Source of the DNA: Catenulispora pinistramenti | GTDB lineage: Bacteria; Actinomycetota; Actinomycetes; Streptomycetales; Catenulisporaceae | Reading direction: 5' to 3' | Length of the DNA stretch: 64,000 bases | Assembly: GCF_018274385.1 (NCBI RefSeq) | Contig: NZ_JAAFYZ010000032.1 | Span: forward strand, 1 to 64,000 | In this document: in pieces, positions 15,715-26,679 of the stretch | How positions within the stretch are numbered: the first letter of the stretch is position 1 | Layout: every line of letters starts with the position of its first letter | Notes under the pieces: generated by a model | Told to the model about the DNA's origin: nothing | The model's database searches: none | Seen by the model: only the letters and a program-made list of their open reading frames with translations | Program-made: the position numbers and the translations under genes

Positions 15715-16725
15715 ATGGAGCAGCGACACCTGGGGCGGACGGGACTGCGCGTGTCCCGGCTGGGGCTGGGCACGATGACCTGGGGGCGGGACACCGACGA
15801 ACACGAGGCCGCCGACCAGCTCAAGACGTTCCTGGACGCCGGCGGCACCCTGGTCGACACCGCCGACGTGTACGGCGACGGCGACGCCGAGTACATCATC
15901 GGCCGGATGGTCGAGGGCATCCGCTCCGACGTCGTGATCGCCACCAAGGCGGTGAGCGTCCCGTTCGGCCCGCGCCGCTTCGACGCCTCCCGGCGCCACC
16001 TCCTGAACGCCCTGGACGCCTCGCTGAAGCGGTTGGGCACCGACTACATCGACCTGTGGCAGTTGCACGCCTACGACGCCGCCACCCCGCTGGAGGAGAC
16101 GCTGGCCGCGCTGGACACCGCGGTGGCCTCCGGCAAGGCCCGCTACGTGGGCATCTGCAACTACACCGGCTGGCAGCTGGCCCGCGCCGCGACCTGGCAG
16201 TCCGCCGACTTCAGCCGGGCCCCGATCGCCTCGGCGCAGATGGAGTACTCGCTGCTGCAACGCGGCGTGGAGCGCGAGGTGCTGCCGGCCGCCGTGGACC
16301 TGGGCATAGGACTGCTCCCCTGGTCGCCGCTGGGCCGCGGGGTGCTGACCGGCAAGTACCGCACCGGCGTGCCGGCCGACTCCCGCGCCGCCTCGGCGAT
16401 GTTCGCGCCCTTCGTCGAGCCCTACCTGGACGGCCCGAGCGAGGGCATCGTGGACGCGGTGTTCATAGCCTCCGACGGCCTCGGCGTGGCGCCGCTGGAG
16501 GTGGCCCTGGCCTGGGTGCGCGACCGACCCGGCGTCACCGCCCCGATCGTCGGCGCGCGCACCGTGGCGCAGCTGCGGGGCTGTCTCAACGCCGAGCTGC
16601 TCACCCTGCCCCGGGAGATCCGCGAGGCGCTGGACGACGTCTCCGAGCCCGAGATCGGCTATCCGGAGCACACCTGGCAGCCGGCCCGGCCGCGGCTGGT
16701 GTCGCAGCACACGCAGAACCAGTAG
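15715..16725 (+). CDS. Aldo/keto reductase
   Basis: A 336-residue NADPH-dependent (beta/alpha)8-barrel oxidoreductase. Start is ATG 15715 (MEQRHLGRTGLRVSRLGLG), the standard AKR N-terminus; an upstream in-frame ATG at 15664 adds a non-homologous tail. Catalytic tetrad residues are visible: Asp and Tyr in LVDTADVYGDGDAE, Lys in VVIATKAV, and His in IDLWQLHAYD. The cofactor-binding C-terminal segment (TAPIVGARTVAQLRGCL) is present. It probably reduces aldehydes or ketones; some homologues act on sugars or prenylated quinones. Divergent from the LLM oxidoreductase. Confidence 0.93.
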   Translation: MEQRHLGRTGLRVSRLGLGTMTWGRDTDEHEAADQLKTFLDAGGTLVDTADVYGDGDAEYIIGRMVEGIRSDVVIATKAVSVPFGPRRFDASRRHLLNALDASLKRLGTDYIDLWQLHAYDAATPLEETLAALDTAVASGKARYVGICNYTGWQLARAATWQSADFSRAPIASAQMEYSLLQRGVEREVLPAAVDLGIGLLPWSPLGRGVLTGKYRTGVPADSRAASAMFAPFVEPYLDGPSEGIVDAVFIASDGLGVAPLEVALAWVRDRPGVTAPIVGARTVAQLRGCLNAELLTLPREIREALDDVSEPEIGYPEHTWQPARPRLVSQHTQNQ

Positions 16726-16759
16726 CAAGCAGTAGTAGCCAGCAGTAACTAGTAGCAGG
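16720..16759 (+). repeat. Degenerate 10-bp CAGTAG-type repeat at a gene end
   Basis: Four 10-base units (CAGTAGCAAG, CAGTAGTAGC, CAGCAGTAAC, TAGTAGCAGG) start within the last codons of the aldo/keto reductase and include its stop codon. The composition is AT-richer than the neighbourhood. It may be slippage-generated filler; no function is visible. Confidence 0.5.
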
Positions 16760-16864
16760 CCTTGCAAGATATGCAGTACTGCTTGAACCGATCAAACTAG
16801 CAAACTGTGTAAACCGCACAAACCCGCTCAAAGCGCGAACAGAACTCGCGATGGCGCAGGACGG

Positions 16865-18778
<1,914 letters not shown>

Positions 18779-18816
18779 GGCAGTGTAAGGCGATGCGAGG
18801 CAAGCAGAGATAGCAG

Positions 18817-18852
18817 AACCGCGCCGGTCCCTGTGGGAGGACCGGCGCGGTT
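18817..18852. terminator. Bidirectional hairpin terminator
   Basis: A perfect 14-bp stem (AACCGCGCCGGTCC paired with its complement) and an 8-base loop lie between the convergent HHH and GDSL esterase genes. The stem starts AA and ends TT followed by CGGTTT, so it could act in both directions. Confidence 0.85.
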
Positions 18853-18909
18853 CGGTTTATGTGTGGATCACTGCGCGGACTACCGCGTGGGCTACTGCCT
18901 GGACTGGCC

Positions 18910-19752
18910 TCAGCCGGTGACGGAGTCCATCGCCGGCAGGTAGCCGCCGGACTGGCCGTCGGCCGTCGGGTGGTAGGACTCGGTCACGTCGGTGACGTTG
19001 ACCGAGTGCAGCCACTCGCTGAAGTAGTCGCACAGCTCGTGCCCGGAGAAGTTGCTCCGCACGTCGGCGTAGGAGTCGCCGGCGTTCTGCGCCGCGGTCT
19101 GGATGACGCTGTCCAGCGTGTCAGCGGCGTTGTTCAGAGCACTGCGGTCCGTGGTCGACAGGCCGGGGCAGATGTCGGAGTTGCCCAGGTCGTACAGCTC
19201 GGGGTAGCCCATCACCACGACCTGCGCGTTGGGCGCGGCGTCGGCGATCGCGGCGAAGGTGTTCGCCAGCTTGCCCGGCAGCACCGAGTCGGCCTGCGAC
19301 GTGGCGGTGTTGATGGCGCTCAGGCAGGCGCTGTCGGAGTCCAGGACGCAGGTCTCCATCACCGAGGAGAAGCCGACGTCGTTGCCGCCGATGGTGATCG
19401 ACACCAGGTTGGTGCCGGAGTTCAGCGCCGAGATCTGGTTGTTCAGCACGTCGGCGGTGGTCGCGCCGGAGCAGGCCACCGAGGTGTAGCTGGCCGGGCT
19501 GTGGGCGTTGGCCCACAGCTGCGAGTACGCCAGCGTGCTGCGCAGGCAGTTGCCGGAGGCCGAGATGTAGGAGCCGGAGCCGACTCCGGAGGAGTACGAG
19601 TCGCCGAGCGCGACGTAGTTGACACCGCTGGCGGCCGAGGCGTTGGTGGCCAGTACCGTGGTGAAGGCGGTCGTCACCGCGCCCAGGACGATGAGCGCCC
19701 GCTTGAGTACGGGACGACGCGTCCGCGTCCGCTTGTGGGGACGAGGGAGCAC
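18910..19752 (-). CDS. Secreted SGNH/GDSL-family esterase or lipase
   Basis: A 280-residue exported hydrolase. The N-terminus has an Arg/Lys-rich n-region, a hydrophobic core (ALIVLGAVTTAFTTVLA) and an ASA/AS cleavage site near residue 40. Block I is ALGDSYSSG with nucleophile Ser52; block III is ITIGGNDVGF; the catalytic His lies in SYHPTADGQ near the C-terminus. This is the arrangement of Streptomyces secreted GDSL lipases such as the SCO7513 type. Several Cys pairs suggest disulfides. GTG start at 19752. The 147-bp upstream region contains an inverted repeat. Expected to cleave esters outside the cell. Confidence 0.93.
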   Translation of the reverse strand: MLPRPHKRTRTRRPVLKRALIVLGAVTTAFTTVLATNASAASGVNYVALGDSYSSGVGSGSYISASGNCLRSTLAYSQLWANAHSPASYTSVACSGATTADVLNNQISALNSGTNLVSITIGGNDVGFSSVMETCVLDSDSACLSAINTATSQADSVLPGKLANTFAAIADAAPNAQVVVMGYPELYDLGNSDICPGLSTTDRSALNNAADTLDSVIQTAAQNAGDSYADVRSNFSGHELCDYFSEWLHSVNVTDVTESYHPTADGQSGGYLPAMDSVTG

Positions 19753-19828
19753 AGGGAACCTCCATGTGGGGGTGGATGGGGGGTGCGCGTGGATGAGAAT
19801 GGCACCCGGTCAGGGCCCTGTGAAGACC

Positions 19829-19862
19829 AAGTTACTAACGAGTTTTGACGAGCGGGTAACTT
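19829..19862. promoter_or_regulatory. Inverted repeat AAGTTAC-N20-GTAACTT upstream of GDSL esterase
   Basis: Seven-base arms separated by 20 bases lie 77-110 bp upstream of the esterase start in an AT-rich stretch. The spacing of two helical turns fits a regulator binding two half-sites. No regulator is linked, so this is tentative. Confidence 0.3.
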
Positions 19863-19899
19863 CTTGGTTGGCAGGTCAGGACGTTTCGGAACAATCACG

Positions 19900-21933
19900 T
19901 CATCCGGTCCGCGGAATCAACCCCATGACGCGGGACCGGACCCGGCGGGTCAGGTGGTCCACCTCGGTCACCCGCAGCGCCTTGGCCGCCAAAACATAGA
20001 CAACGACCAGAGCCGAGCCCCCGGCCGCGGCGGCGAGCACCGAGCCCAGCCGTGCGCCGCCGACGAGCGCGCCGACGTCTTGGGCCGCCGCGTAGCCGAC
20101 GGCCGCGGCCACCGCCGCGGCAAGCAACAGCCTGCGATACACCCGCGAGACGCCCTTGCCCGGTTTGGCGGCGGCGCTCCCGGCCAACCGGGGCCGCAGC
20201 CGGCGGATGGACCAGAGCAGACCGACGGCCGAGGACAGCCCGGTGCCGCCGGCCATCACCACCACCGGCCAGCGGGTGCCGCCGAGCGCGGCACTGGCCG
20301 TGATCGCGATCGCGGCGTTCACCGCGCCGGTGATCAGGCCGATGGTGAAGGGGGTGCGGGTGTCGCCGAAGGCGTAGAAACCACGCAGAATCACGTATTG
20401 CGCGGAGAACGGGATCAGGCCGAGTCCGGAGGCGGCGAGCATGTAGCCGATCCCGTGCGTCTGCGGGAGCGAGGTGTGGCCGTAGCCGAACAGCACCGCG
20501 GCGAACTGCGGACCCAGAGCCAGGAACGCGAAGGCGCAGGGCACGATCGCGGCGCCGGAGACCCGCAAACCCAACGACAGGTCGTCGCGCACACCGGCCG
20601 GATCGTTGTCGGCCGCCGCCCGGCTCATCCGCGGCAGCAGCATCGTCAGCAGCGACACGGTGATCACCGACTGCGGCAGGATCCAGATCTGCTGTGCCTT
20701 GGAGTAGGCGGCGTAGCCGACGCCCGCCTCCGGGCGCGCCTGGTCCACGCCGGCGGCCAGGGACATCACCAGGATGTTCACCACCTGCCCGACCAGCATG
20801 TAGGCCAGCGTCCACTTGGCCAGCGAACCGGCCTGGCCGAGTCCGGCGCCGCGCCAGTCGAAGCGGGGCCGGAAGCGGACGCCGGAGCCGATCAGGAACC
20901 AGACCACGACGAGCGCCTGCGCCACGACCCCGACGGTCGTGCCGACGCCGATCGCCATCGTCTGCCCGACACTGAGGACCGGTAGGTGGTCGCTGCCCTG
21001 CCCGAGTCCCCCGCCGACCGCGATGAAGCCGGCGAAGACCGCGACCACGATGACGTTGTTCACGACCGGGGCCCACGCGGCCGCCCCGAAACGTCCGCGT
21101 GCCCCGAGCACCTGGCCCACGACGGCGAAGACGCCGTAGAAGAAGATCTGCGGCATGCAGTAGCGGGCGAAGGAGACGGCCAGCGCGCGTTGGACCGGGT
21201 CCAGGTGCCGCGCCGGGACGGCGACGATCCACGGCGCGGCGACGGTCGCCACCACGGTCACCGCCAACAGCGCGCAGATCACCAGGGTCAGGAGGCGGTC
21301 GACGTAGGCGGCGCCGCCGTCGGGGTCCCGGTGCATCGCGGCGACCAGCTGCGGCATGAAGACGGCGTTCAGCGCGCCGCCGATGATGAGGAAGTAGATC
21401 ATGTTCGGCAGGGTGTTGCCGACGGTGAACGTGGTCGCCAGCGCGCCGGATCCGAGGGCCGCGGCTTGCAGCAGCTGGGCCGCCATGCCGCCGAAGCGGG
21501 ACAGGACGGTCACGGCGGCCATCGCGGCCGAGGAGCGCGCGCCGCTGACGGGCTTCGAGTGCGGAGCAGCCTTCGAACTCTGAACCGCGGGCACGTCAGC
21601 AGCCGCGACGGCTTGCGAAGCCACAGGCTCCTCGACCGACGGCCACCACAGATCCGCCCGCCCGAGATACGGATCCGCCGCCCCGAGAGCCGAACGATCC
21701 GCGTCGCCGTCGCCGACACCAGCGCCGTCGCCACGCACCGCCGCACCCTGAACCGCCGGACCCTGGACCGGCCCGCGTCGCAACGGCATCAGCTCAGCGA
21801 GGCGCGCGGGATCGGCGACCACCCGCAGCATCCCGGTGTCCCAGTCACCGGCGACCGCCGGGACCTCGAACCGGGCCGCGGTGACAGCCGCGGCCTGCGC
21901 GTAGCGGCGCGGATCTATCTCGGGTTCGCTCAC
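19900..21933 (-). CDS. murJ: MurJ/MviN-type lipid II flippase
   Basis: About 677 residues. A hydrophilic N-terminal tail of roughly 140 residues precedes a polytopic MOP-superfamily domain with about 14 predicted helices. Diagnostic segments are TVLSRFGGMAAQLLQAAALG, TVGNTLPNMIYFLIIGGALNAVFMPQL and VGYAAYSKAQQIWILPQSVITVSLLTMLLPRMS, typical of actinobacterial MurJ. It moves the peptidoglycan precursor lipid II across the membrane. I use GTG 21933; TTG 21942 is possible. The protein kinase gene ends 25 bp upstream, so the two form one unit. This resembles the link between MviN and Ser/Thr kinases in mycobacteria. Confidence 0.9.
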   Translation of the reverse strand: MSEPEIDPRRYAQAAAVTAARFEVPAVAGDWDTGMLRVVADPARLAELMPLRRGPVQGPAVQGAAVRGDGAGVGDGDADRSALGAADPYLGRADLWWPSVEEPVASQAVAAADVPAVQSSKAAPHSKPVSGARSSAAMAAVTVLSRFGGMAAQLLQAAALGSGALATTFTVGNTLPNMIYFLIIGGALNAVFMPQLVAAMHRDPDGGAAYVDRLLTLVICALLAVTVVATVAAPWIVAVPARHLDPVQRALAVSFARYCMPQIFFYGVFAVVGQVLGARGRFGAAAWAPVVNNVIVVAVFAGFIAVGGGLGQGSDHLPVLSVGQTMAIGVGTTVGVVAQALVVVWFLIGSGVRFRPRFDWRGAGLGQAGSLAKWTLAYMLVGQVVNILVMSLAAGVDQARPEAGVGYAAYSKAQQIWILPQSVITVSLLTMLLPRMSRAAADNDPAGVRDDLSLGLRVSGAAIVPCAFAFLALGPQFAAVLFGYGHTSLPQTHGIGYMLAASGLGLIPFSAQYVILRGFYAFGDTRTPFTIGLITGAVNAAIAITASAALGGTRWPVVVMAGGTGLSSAVGLLWSIRRLRPRLAGSAAAKPGKGVSRVYRRLLLAAAVAAAVGYAAAQDVGALVGGARLGSVLAAAAGGSALVVVYVLAAKALRVTEVDHLTRRVRSRVMGLIPRTG

Positions 21934-21958
21934 CGACAGCAAACTAGCAACAGAGCGC

Positions 21959-23770
21959 TCACTCCTGCGGGTAGCGCTTAAGAATCTTGCCCGTCAAATC
22001 CGCCTGGAGATACCCGGCCCGGTAGTCGTCACCGACGTAGACCAGCATCTCCAGGGAGCCGTCGATGTTGTCGGAATCGACGATGACGTAGTGGTAGGTC
22101 GGCTTCTTGACGTTCAGCGTGCTGTCCGCGTCCTTGAGCAGGGCCGGCAGCGCGTTCCAGTTCACCTTGGCCGGGTCCAGCGGCTGCTGGTCGGGGTCCA
22201 GGGTGCTGCCGGTCATCGAGAAGGCGGCCTGCCCGTCGTTGTAGTCGTAGGTGTCGTAGACGGTGTCGTCGTCCTTCTTGATCACGTCGAAGCTCGCGTG
22301 GTCGTCGTAGACGGTCATCGACACGATCCGGGTGCCGCCGCTGACCGCGAAGATCTGGGCGATCACGTTCCGGACCCCGGCCGGCGTGAGCAGGTCCTGC
22401 GACCCGGTCGAAGGCGCGGTCGAGGGGGCCGTGGGCTGCGTGTCCTGGACCGTCGGCACGGAGAACGTCGATGCCGTGACCGGCATGGAGAACGTCGGGC
22501 CGGTGTTCGCCGCGTCGTTTCGCGCCGTGTGGGCGGCGTGGCTCTGCGCCCGGGTCGAGGCCCACACCGAGAAGCCCATGATCACCAGGACGCACACCGT
22601 GGACATCGCGGTGAGGCGGAAGGCCTTCGAGCGGTGGCGCCCGGCGGCCTCCGGGCTCATGCCGTTGCCGTAGGACTGGCCGGGCTGGTTGCCGTAGGGG
22701 TTGATCGGCGGGCGCCCGGGCGCGCCGGGAATCTGGTCGGTGGTCCCGAACTGTCCGGCGGGACCGCCGAACTGACCGGCAGGACTGCTGAAGTGACCGG
22801 CAGGACCGCTGAACTGACCGGCAGGACCGCTGAACTCGCCAGTGGAACCGCCGAACTGCTGGCTGTCGGGCATCCGCGGCCCCGGTATCGGCGGCCCCGG
22901 TATCGGCGCCTGGAAAGCGGTCACGCTCTGCCCGGCCTCGACCTGCGCGAACATCGCGTCCAGCACCTCGGCCGAGGGCCGCCGGGACGGGTCCGGGACC
23001 AGCAGCGCGCTGAGGATCGTGCGCATCGGACCACTGCGCTCCGGCGGCGGGACGTAGCCCTGGGAGACCGCCGCGATGGTCGCGATGGTGGTCTCGCGGG
23101 TGAGCGGGTTACGGCCCTCCAGCCCGACGTAGAGCAGCAGACCCAGCGACCACAGGTCCGAGGCCGGGTCGCCCTCGATGCCGTGCACGCGCTCGGGCGC
23201 CATGTACTCCGGCGAGCCGATCAGCATGCCGGTCGCGGTGATTCCGGGGCTGGCCTCCAGCGCGGCGATGCCGAAGTCGGTGAGCACCGGCGTGCCGTCC
23301 GCGCGCAGCAACACGTTCGCCGGCTTCACGTCCCGGTGCTGGATCCCGGCGGCGTGCGCGGCCCGCAGCGCGCCGAGCACGCCGCGCCCGATGCGCGCCG
23401 CCTCGGGGACCGTCAGGTCGCGCTGATCGAGCAGCCCGTCCAGCGAACCGCCGGTCACCAACTCCATGACCAGCCACGGGTGGGCCAACTCGACGGAGTC
23501 GACGATGTGGTGGATCGTGACCACGTTGGGGTGGTGCAGCCGGGCCAGCGCCTGCGCCTCGCGCAACACCCGCTCGCGCACCACACGCGCCTCGGCCGGA
23601 TCGCTGCCGTGCAGCGACGGATCCGGCGAGCGCACCTCCTTCAGCGCGACCTCGCGCTGAAGCATCAGATCACGGGCCCGCCACACGAACCCCATACCGC
23701 CGCCGCCGAGCCGAGCGAGCAGCTCGAAGCGCCCGTCGATCACGTATCCGCCCTGGTCCCCTCCGGTCAT
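21959..23770 (-). CDS. Membrane-anchored serine/threonine protein kinase
   Basis: A 603-residue Hanks-type kinase. The kinase domain covers about 10-265 with a glycine loop (LGGGGMGFVW), Lys44 in VALKEV, catalytic Asp147 in HRDVKPAN and DFG Asp165, so it should be active. Residues about 303-343 hold five repeats of F(S/G)(G/S)PAGQF, then a Pro/Gly linker, one transmembrane helix at about 380-401, and an extracellular domain of about 200 residues without PASTA repeats. ATG start at 23770. It lies upstream of murJ in the same direction and may phosphorylate or respond to cell-envelope targets; this link is inference from context. Confidence 0.93.
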   Translation of the reverse strand: MTGGDQGGYVIDGRFELLARLGGGGMGFVWRARDLMLQREVALKEVRSPDPSLHGSDPAEARVVRERVLREAQALARLHHPNVVTIHHIVDSVELAHPWLVMELVTGGSLDGLLDQRDLTVPEAARIGRGVLGALRAAHAAGIQHRDVKPANVLLRADGTPVLTDFGIAALEASPGITATGMLIGSPEYMAPERVHGIEGDPASDLWSLGLLLYVGLEGRNPLTRETTIATIAAVSQGYVPPPERSGPMRTILSALLVPDPSRRPSAEVLDAMFAQVEAGQSVTAFQAPIPGPPIPGPRMPDSQQFGGSTGEFSGPAGQFSGPAGHFSSPAGQFGGPAGQFGTTDQIPGAPGRPPINPYGNQPGQSYGNGMSPEAAGRHRSKAFRLTAMSTVCVLVIMGFSVWASTRAQSHAAHTARNDAANTGPTFSMPVTASTFSVPTVQDTQPTAPSTAPSTGSQDLLTPAGVRNVIAQIFAVSGGTRIVSMTVYDDHASFDVIKKDDDTVYDTYDYNDGQAAFSMTGSTLDPDQQPLDPAKVNWNALPALLKDADSTLNVKKPTYHYVIVDSDNIDGSLEMLVYVGDDYRAGYLQADLTGKILKRYPQE

Positions 23771-23971
23771 GGGCGGAAGTCTAGGGTCGGGGACCGACCG
23801 GTCTTGCGGGCCGAAACATCGTCACCAAACCGGGATATACGGCTTCGATATCGCGGATAAGCGGCATAGGCGGGCATGCGAACAGCCGGCCTCCCACCGG
23901 TGCCGTCGGGATTCCTATCCCTCCGGCAACGGTCGCCAGTGGCCGGGGTACAACAGGGCTTCTGCGGGCGG

Positions 23972-24340
23972 CTATGAGCCGCTGAGAGCATCCTCGATCC
24001 GCTCGAAGATGTCGGAGTCCGTTTCCTGCTGCCACTGTGGCAGGTCTTCCCAACCGGCGACGTAGGCGGGCTTCGGGTCCGCGATGTGCTTGAAGATCTG
24101 CGCTGTCCAGCAGAGCGCGACGTAGCGGCCCTTGTCCTCCCGGCTGAGCTTCTTCACCCCGTCGCCCGTCGTTTCGGTGAACGCTCGCACGAGTTCGAAG
24201 ACCGATGCGGCGGCAGCGCGCTCCCACTCCGGAGTCTCCTCCCATGGCGCGACGTATCCCGCCTTCGGCTCGCCCGGGTAGTACTTGTGGACGCCAGCGA
24301 TCCAAGCCGCGCGGAAGATCTGACCACCGTCTACGCTCAT
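23972..24340 (-). CDS. Conserved hypothetical protein with duplicated PxAGYVAxWE motif
   Basis: A 122-residue soluble protein with an internal repeat: EPKAGYVAPWEETPEWERAAAASVFE in the first half and DPKPAYVAGWEDLPQWQQETDSDIFE in the second. The GGQIFRAAWIAGVHKYYPG opening is shared, as I recall, with small actinobacterial proteins near XRE regulators. The ATG overlaps the stop of the regulator remnant by four bases, so it was the second gene of that operon. Function unknown. Confidence 0.75.
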   Translation of the reverse strand: MSVDGGQIFRAAWIAGVHKYYPGEPKAGYVAPWEETPEWERAAAASVFELVRAFTETTGDGVKKLSREDKGRYVALCWTAQIFKHIADPKPAYVAGWEDLPQWQQETDSDIFERIEDALSGS

Positions 24341-25267
24341 GCGCTTCCCTTCCTCCTGAGTTCGTTGATCCTAGACCGCAGGGTCTTCACCTCGGCGGTT
24401 TCCGGCACCCGGTCCAGGTAGGGCGTGAGGGAGTTGAGGCGCTGCGCGTTCACCCCGGACTGTGAGCGCTGCGTGATGTTGAGTGCTGCTGACGCGTACG
24501 TGGCCACGCGCTCGGGGTCGTGGAGTTGCGCCCCGACCTTGGCCAGGTCCACTAGCTAGGGAACAGGCCCACAGGTCGTAGTGCCGGGCCGCACGGCCCG
24601 CGTGGGCGGCGACGGCATAGCAGTTCGCGGCGTCCGTGTAGTCGTTGACGTCGAAGAGGATTTCCCCGGCGAGCTGGAACGTGTTGCTTGTCAGCTCGTA
24701 TAGATGCTCGCGGCGGGCCGATGTCATGGGGGTTCGAAGTTCGTCGACGAGTTGCCCCGCGTGTAGCCGGACGGCCGGCAAGGTTGAGCTTTTCACCGGT
24801 GCCGACCCGTATTCGGTCCACAGGTCCGCACTCGCCGCGCCCCACTGGTCCAGGTCGCCGACCGATTGCTTGACAACGCCGCGTGAGGCACCGCCGAACA
24901 TGGCGGCGGCTTCGTGCTCGACCGCAGCCGCGCCGACCAACGCCCCGAGACGAAGTAATTCCCGCCGGTTCACATCGTCAATAGTGGCAGGTGGCAATTG
25001 GGCGGCGGCGGGAGCCCGGTAGTAGAACCCGAGATCCCGGTCTTCGGAGACGCCGAAAAGCTCTCGCAGGGCGCCGCGTTCGTCCTTGTCCGGCCACCGG
25101 GTCTCGCCCCGTTCGAGGCGCGACATCTTGCGTTGATCGAAACCAGGTCTGACCTGGCCCGTCCGTCTTTCAACGATCGAGCGGACCCGCTCGGCCACCT
25201 CGTCCTGAGTCCAACCGGACGCCGCGCGAGCTGCCTGAAGCAGATCGTTAGGCGTGATCGGTCCCAT
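24337..25267 (-). pseudogene. XRE-family regulator with internal deletion and frameshift
   Basis: The ATG at 25267 opens a Streptomyces-type XRE regulator: HTH at residues 5-70 (LLQAARAASGWTQDEVAERV), then DVNRRELLRLG and a helical region to LWACSL at about 24560. There the frame moves into nonsense, while an overlapping frame (VDLAKVGAQLHDPERVATYASAALNITQ...) supplies the normal C-terminus to 24337. In relatives I recall, about 100 residues of TPR-like sequence lie between LWACxL and DLAxVGAQ, so that part appears deleted with a frame change. The junction at about 24548-24558 contains the palindrome CTAGCTAG. The HTH part could still be expressed as a truncated repressor. Confidence 0.7.
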
Positions 25268-25349
25268 ACGAAGAGTGTAAGAGGTCGAGGATCGATCTGG
25301 TCTGCGATCTGGTCTGCCGTGCAATGGCCGACTCGGATGAACTTGCGTT

Positions 25350-25733
25350 ATGGCAACGAACCCGACTGATCCCCCGGCGCAGTGCGAGACCTGCGACAAC
25401 CGCTGGAAGATCCACCACGCTGGGCGCGACGCCGGGCCGTGCCCGGACTGCTCCTACGTTCTGACTCGCTCCCGTCTCCCGAGCGTGCTGCTCTGGAGCA
25501 CGCCGGGCCTACTGCCGTACAGGGCCGCTGAGGGCGTTCTCGCGGTGGTCTGCCACAACGGCGGCATTGTGTACGGGACGCTGAACAACAGCGAAACGGT
25601 GGAGTACATCACCAGACATCCGAAGGTGATGCGTTGGGAGTTCCGGCCCATCCCGTATGAGGAGGGCCGTTCGTGGCTCGCCGCGCATGAAGCGGATCTG
25701 AACAAAGACCGCGCGCTGAGGTTCATCTCTTGA
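25350..25733 (+). CDS. Small zinc-ribbon hypothetical protein
   Basis: A 127-residue protein. The N-terminus has CETCDNRW and GPCPDCSY, a CxxC...CxxC pattern that suggests a zinc ribbon. The rest is globular (VLLWSTPGLLPYRAAEGVLAVVCHNGG...), with no domain I recognise. It is divergent from the broken XRE gene with an 82-bp spacer and starts at ATG 25350. It belongs to the same accessory patch. Confidence 0.65.
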   Translation: MATNPTDPPAQCETCDNRWKIHHAGRDAGPCPDCSYVLTRSRLPSVLLWSTPGLLPYRAAEGVLAVVCHNGGIVYGTLNNSETVEYITRHPKVMRWEFRPIPYEEGRSWLAAHEADLNKDRALRFIS

Positions 25734-25850
25734 ACCCCGAGGCCGACGCCCACGGAACAGGCGGGACGACAGGCGGTTCCGCAGCGGACCGATCGGGATC
25801 GTCCTAGGCGCGGTCTTCGTTCAGGAGTCGCTTCTGATGATCGTCGCCGC

Positions 25851-26513
25851 CTAGACGACCTCGATCCCGTCGATCTCGTCCTCCGACCCGTCCTCGGCGA
25901 ACGTGTCGAAGTACTCGTCGTCCTCCTCCTCGTCGCCGATCACGTCGAACCGGCAGACGGTCCGCTCGGGGTCGGTGTCGGAGAACGGGTCGTCGAACCA
26001 CTGCTCGTCGCCGATCGTCTCCGGATCGGCGGCCAGGACCCAGGTGGTGCCGTCGGCCGGGAGCAGGCCGAGTTCGTCGGAGCGGTTGTGGATCTCGTCC
26101 GGGTCGAACACGTCGAACAGCGCGGCCAGCGAGCCGGCGACGGTGTTGATGTCCACCTCCGGGTCGACCGCGCCGGCGGCCAGGGCACGGGCCGCGCCCA
26201 GCAGCCGCCCGGGGTGCTCGATCTGGTAGTCGCGGCGGATCAGCACGCTGATCGCCTCCGGGTTGTCCGGGTCCGCGGCCACCTCGGGGTACTGGCTCGG
26301 GATCTCGAACGGGGTGACCTCGTTGTAGGTGTCGTACAGCGAGTCGTCGTAGGCCTCGGCGGCGGCGGCCATGGCCAGGAACGCCGCGCGCACGGCGGGG
26401 TCGCTCTCGTCCGACCGGCCTTCCACCGCGGCCAGGTGAGCGTCGATCGCGGCTTTGAGGACGTCGGCGGCGGTGCGGACGTCGGCGGCGGTGGGGGCGG
26501 TCGGTTCAGACAT
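25851..26513 (-). CDS. Acidic conserved hypothetical protein
   Basis: A 220-residue, highly acidic cytosolic protein. The start ATG 26513 (MSEPTAPTAADVRTAADVLK) is preferred over the long upstream extension because codon use changes there. A helical N-terminal half is followed by a conserved-looking VTPFEIPSQYPEVAADPDNPEAI block and a C-terminal tail of Asp/Glu (about 40 residues). No catalytic motif or membrane span is seen. It stands alone between two unrelated genes. Confidence 0.7.
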   Translation of the reverse strand: MSEPTAPTAADVRTAADVLKAAIDAHLAAVEGRSDESDPAVRAAFLAMAAAAEAYDDSLYDTYNEVTPFEIPSQYPEVAADPDNPEAISVLIRRDYQIEHPGRLLGAARALAAGAVDPEVDINTVAGSLAALFDVFDPDEIHNRSDELGLLPADGTTWVLAADPETIGDEQWFDDPFSDTDPERTVCRFDVIGDEEEDDEYFDTFAEDGSEDEIDGIEVV

Positions 26514-26679
26514 GAGGTAGACGGTATCCGGTCTTGGCCGTGTCGGCTCGCAATACCCGCGTGCATACCGACAAGAAGGCATGGACTTGTCAGTCCCATG
26601 GACGACGCGGCGGCGGCTCGGTAGCGTCGCTGCAGGCGAGGCGGTCGCCCGGCCGCCGCACGGACAGCAGGGGGCGCAC

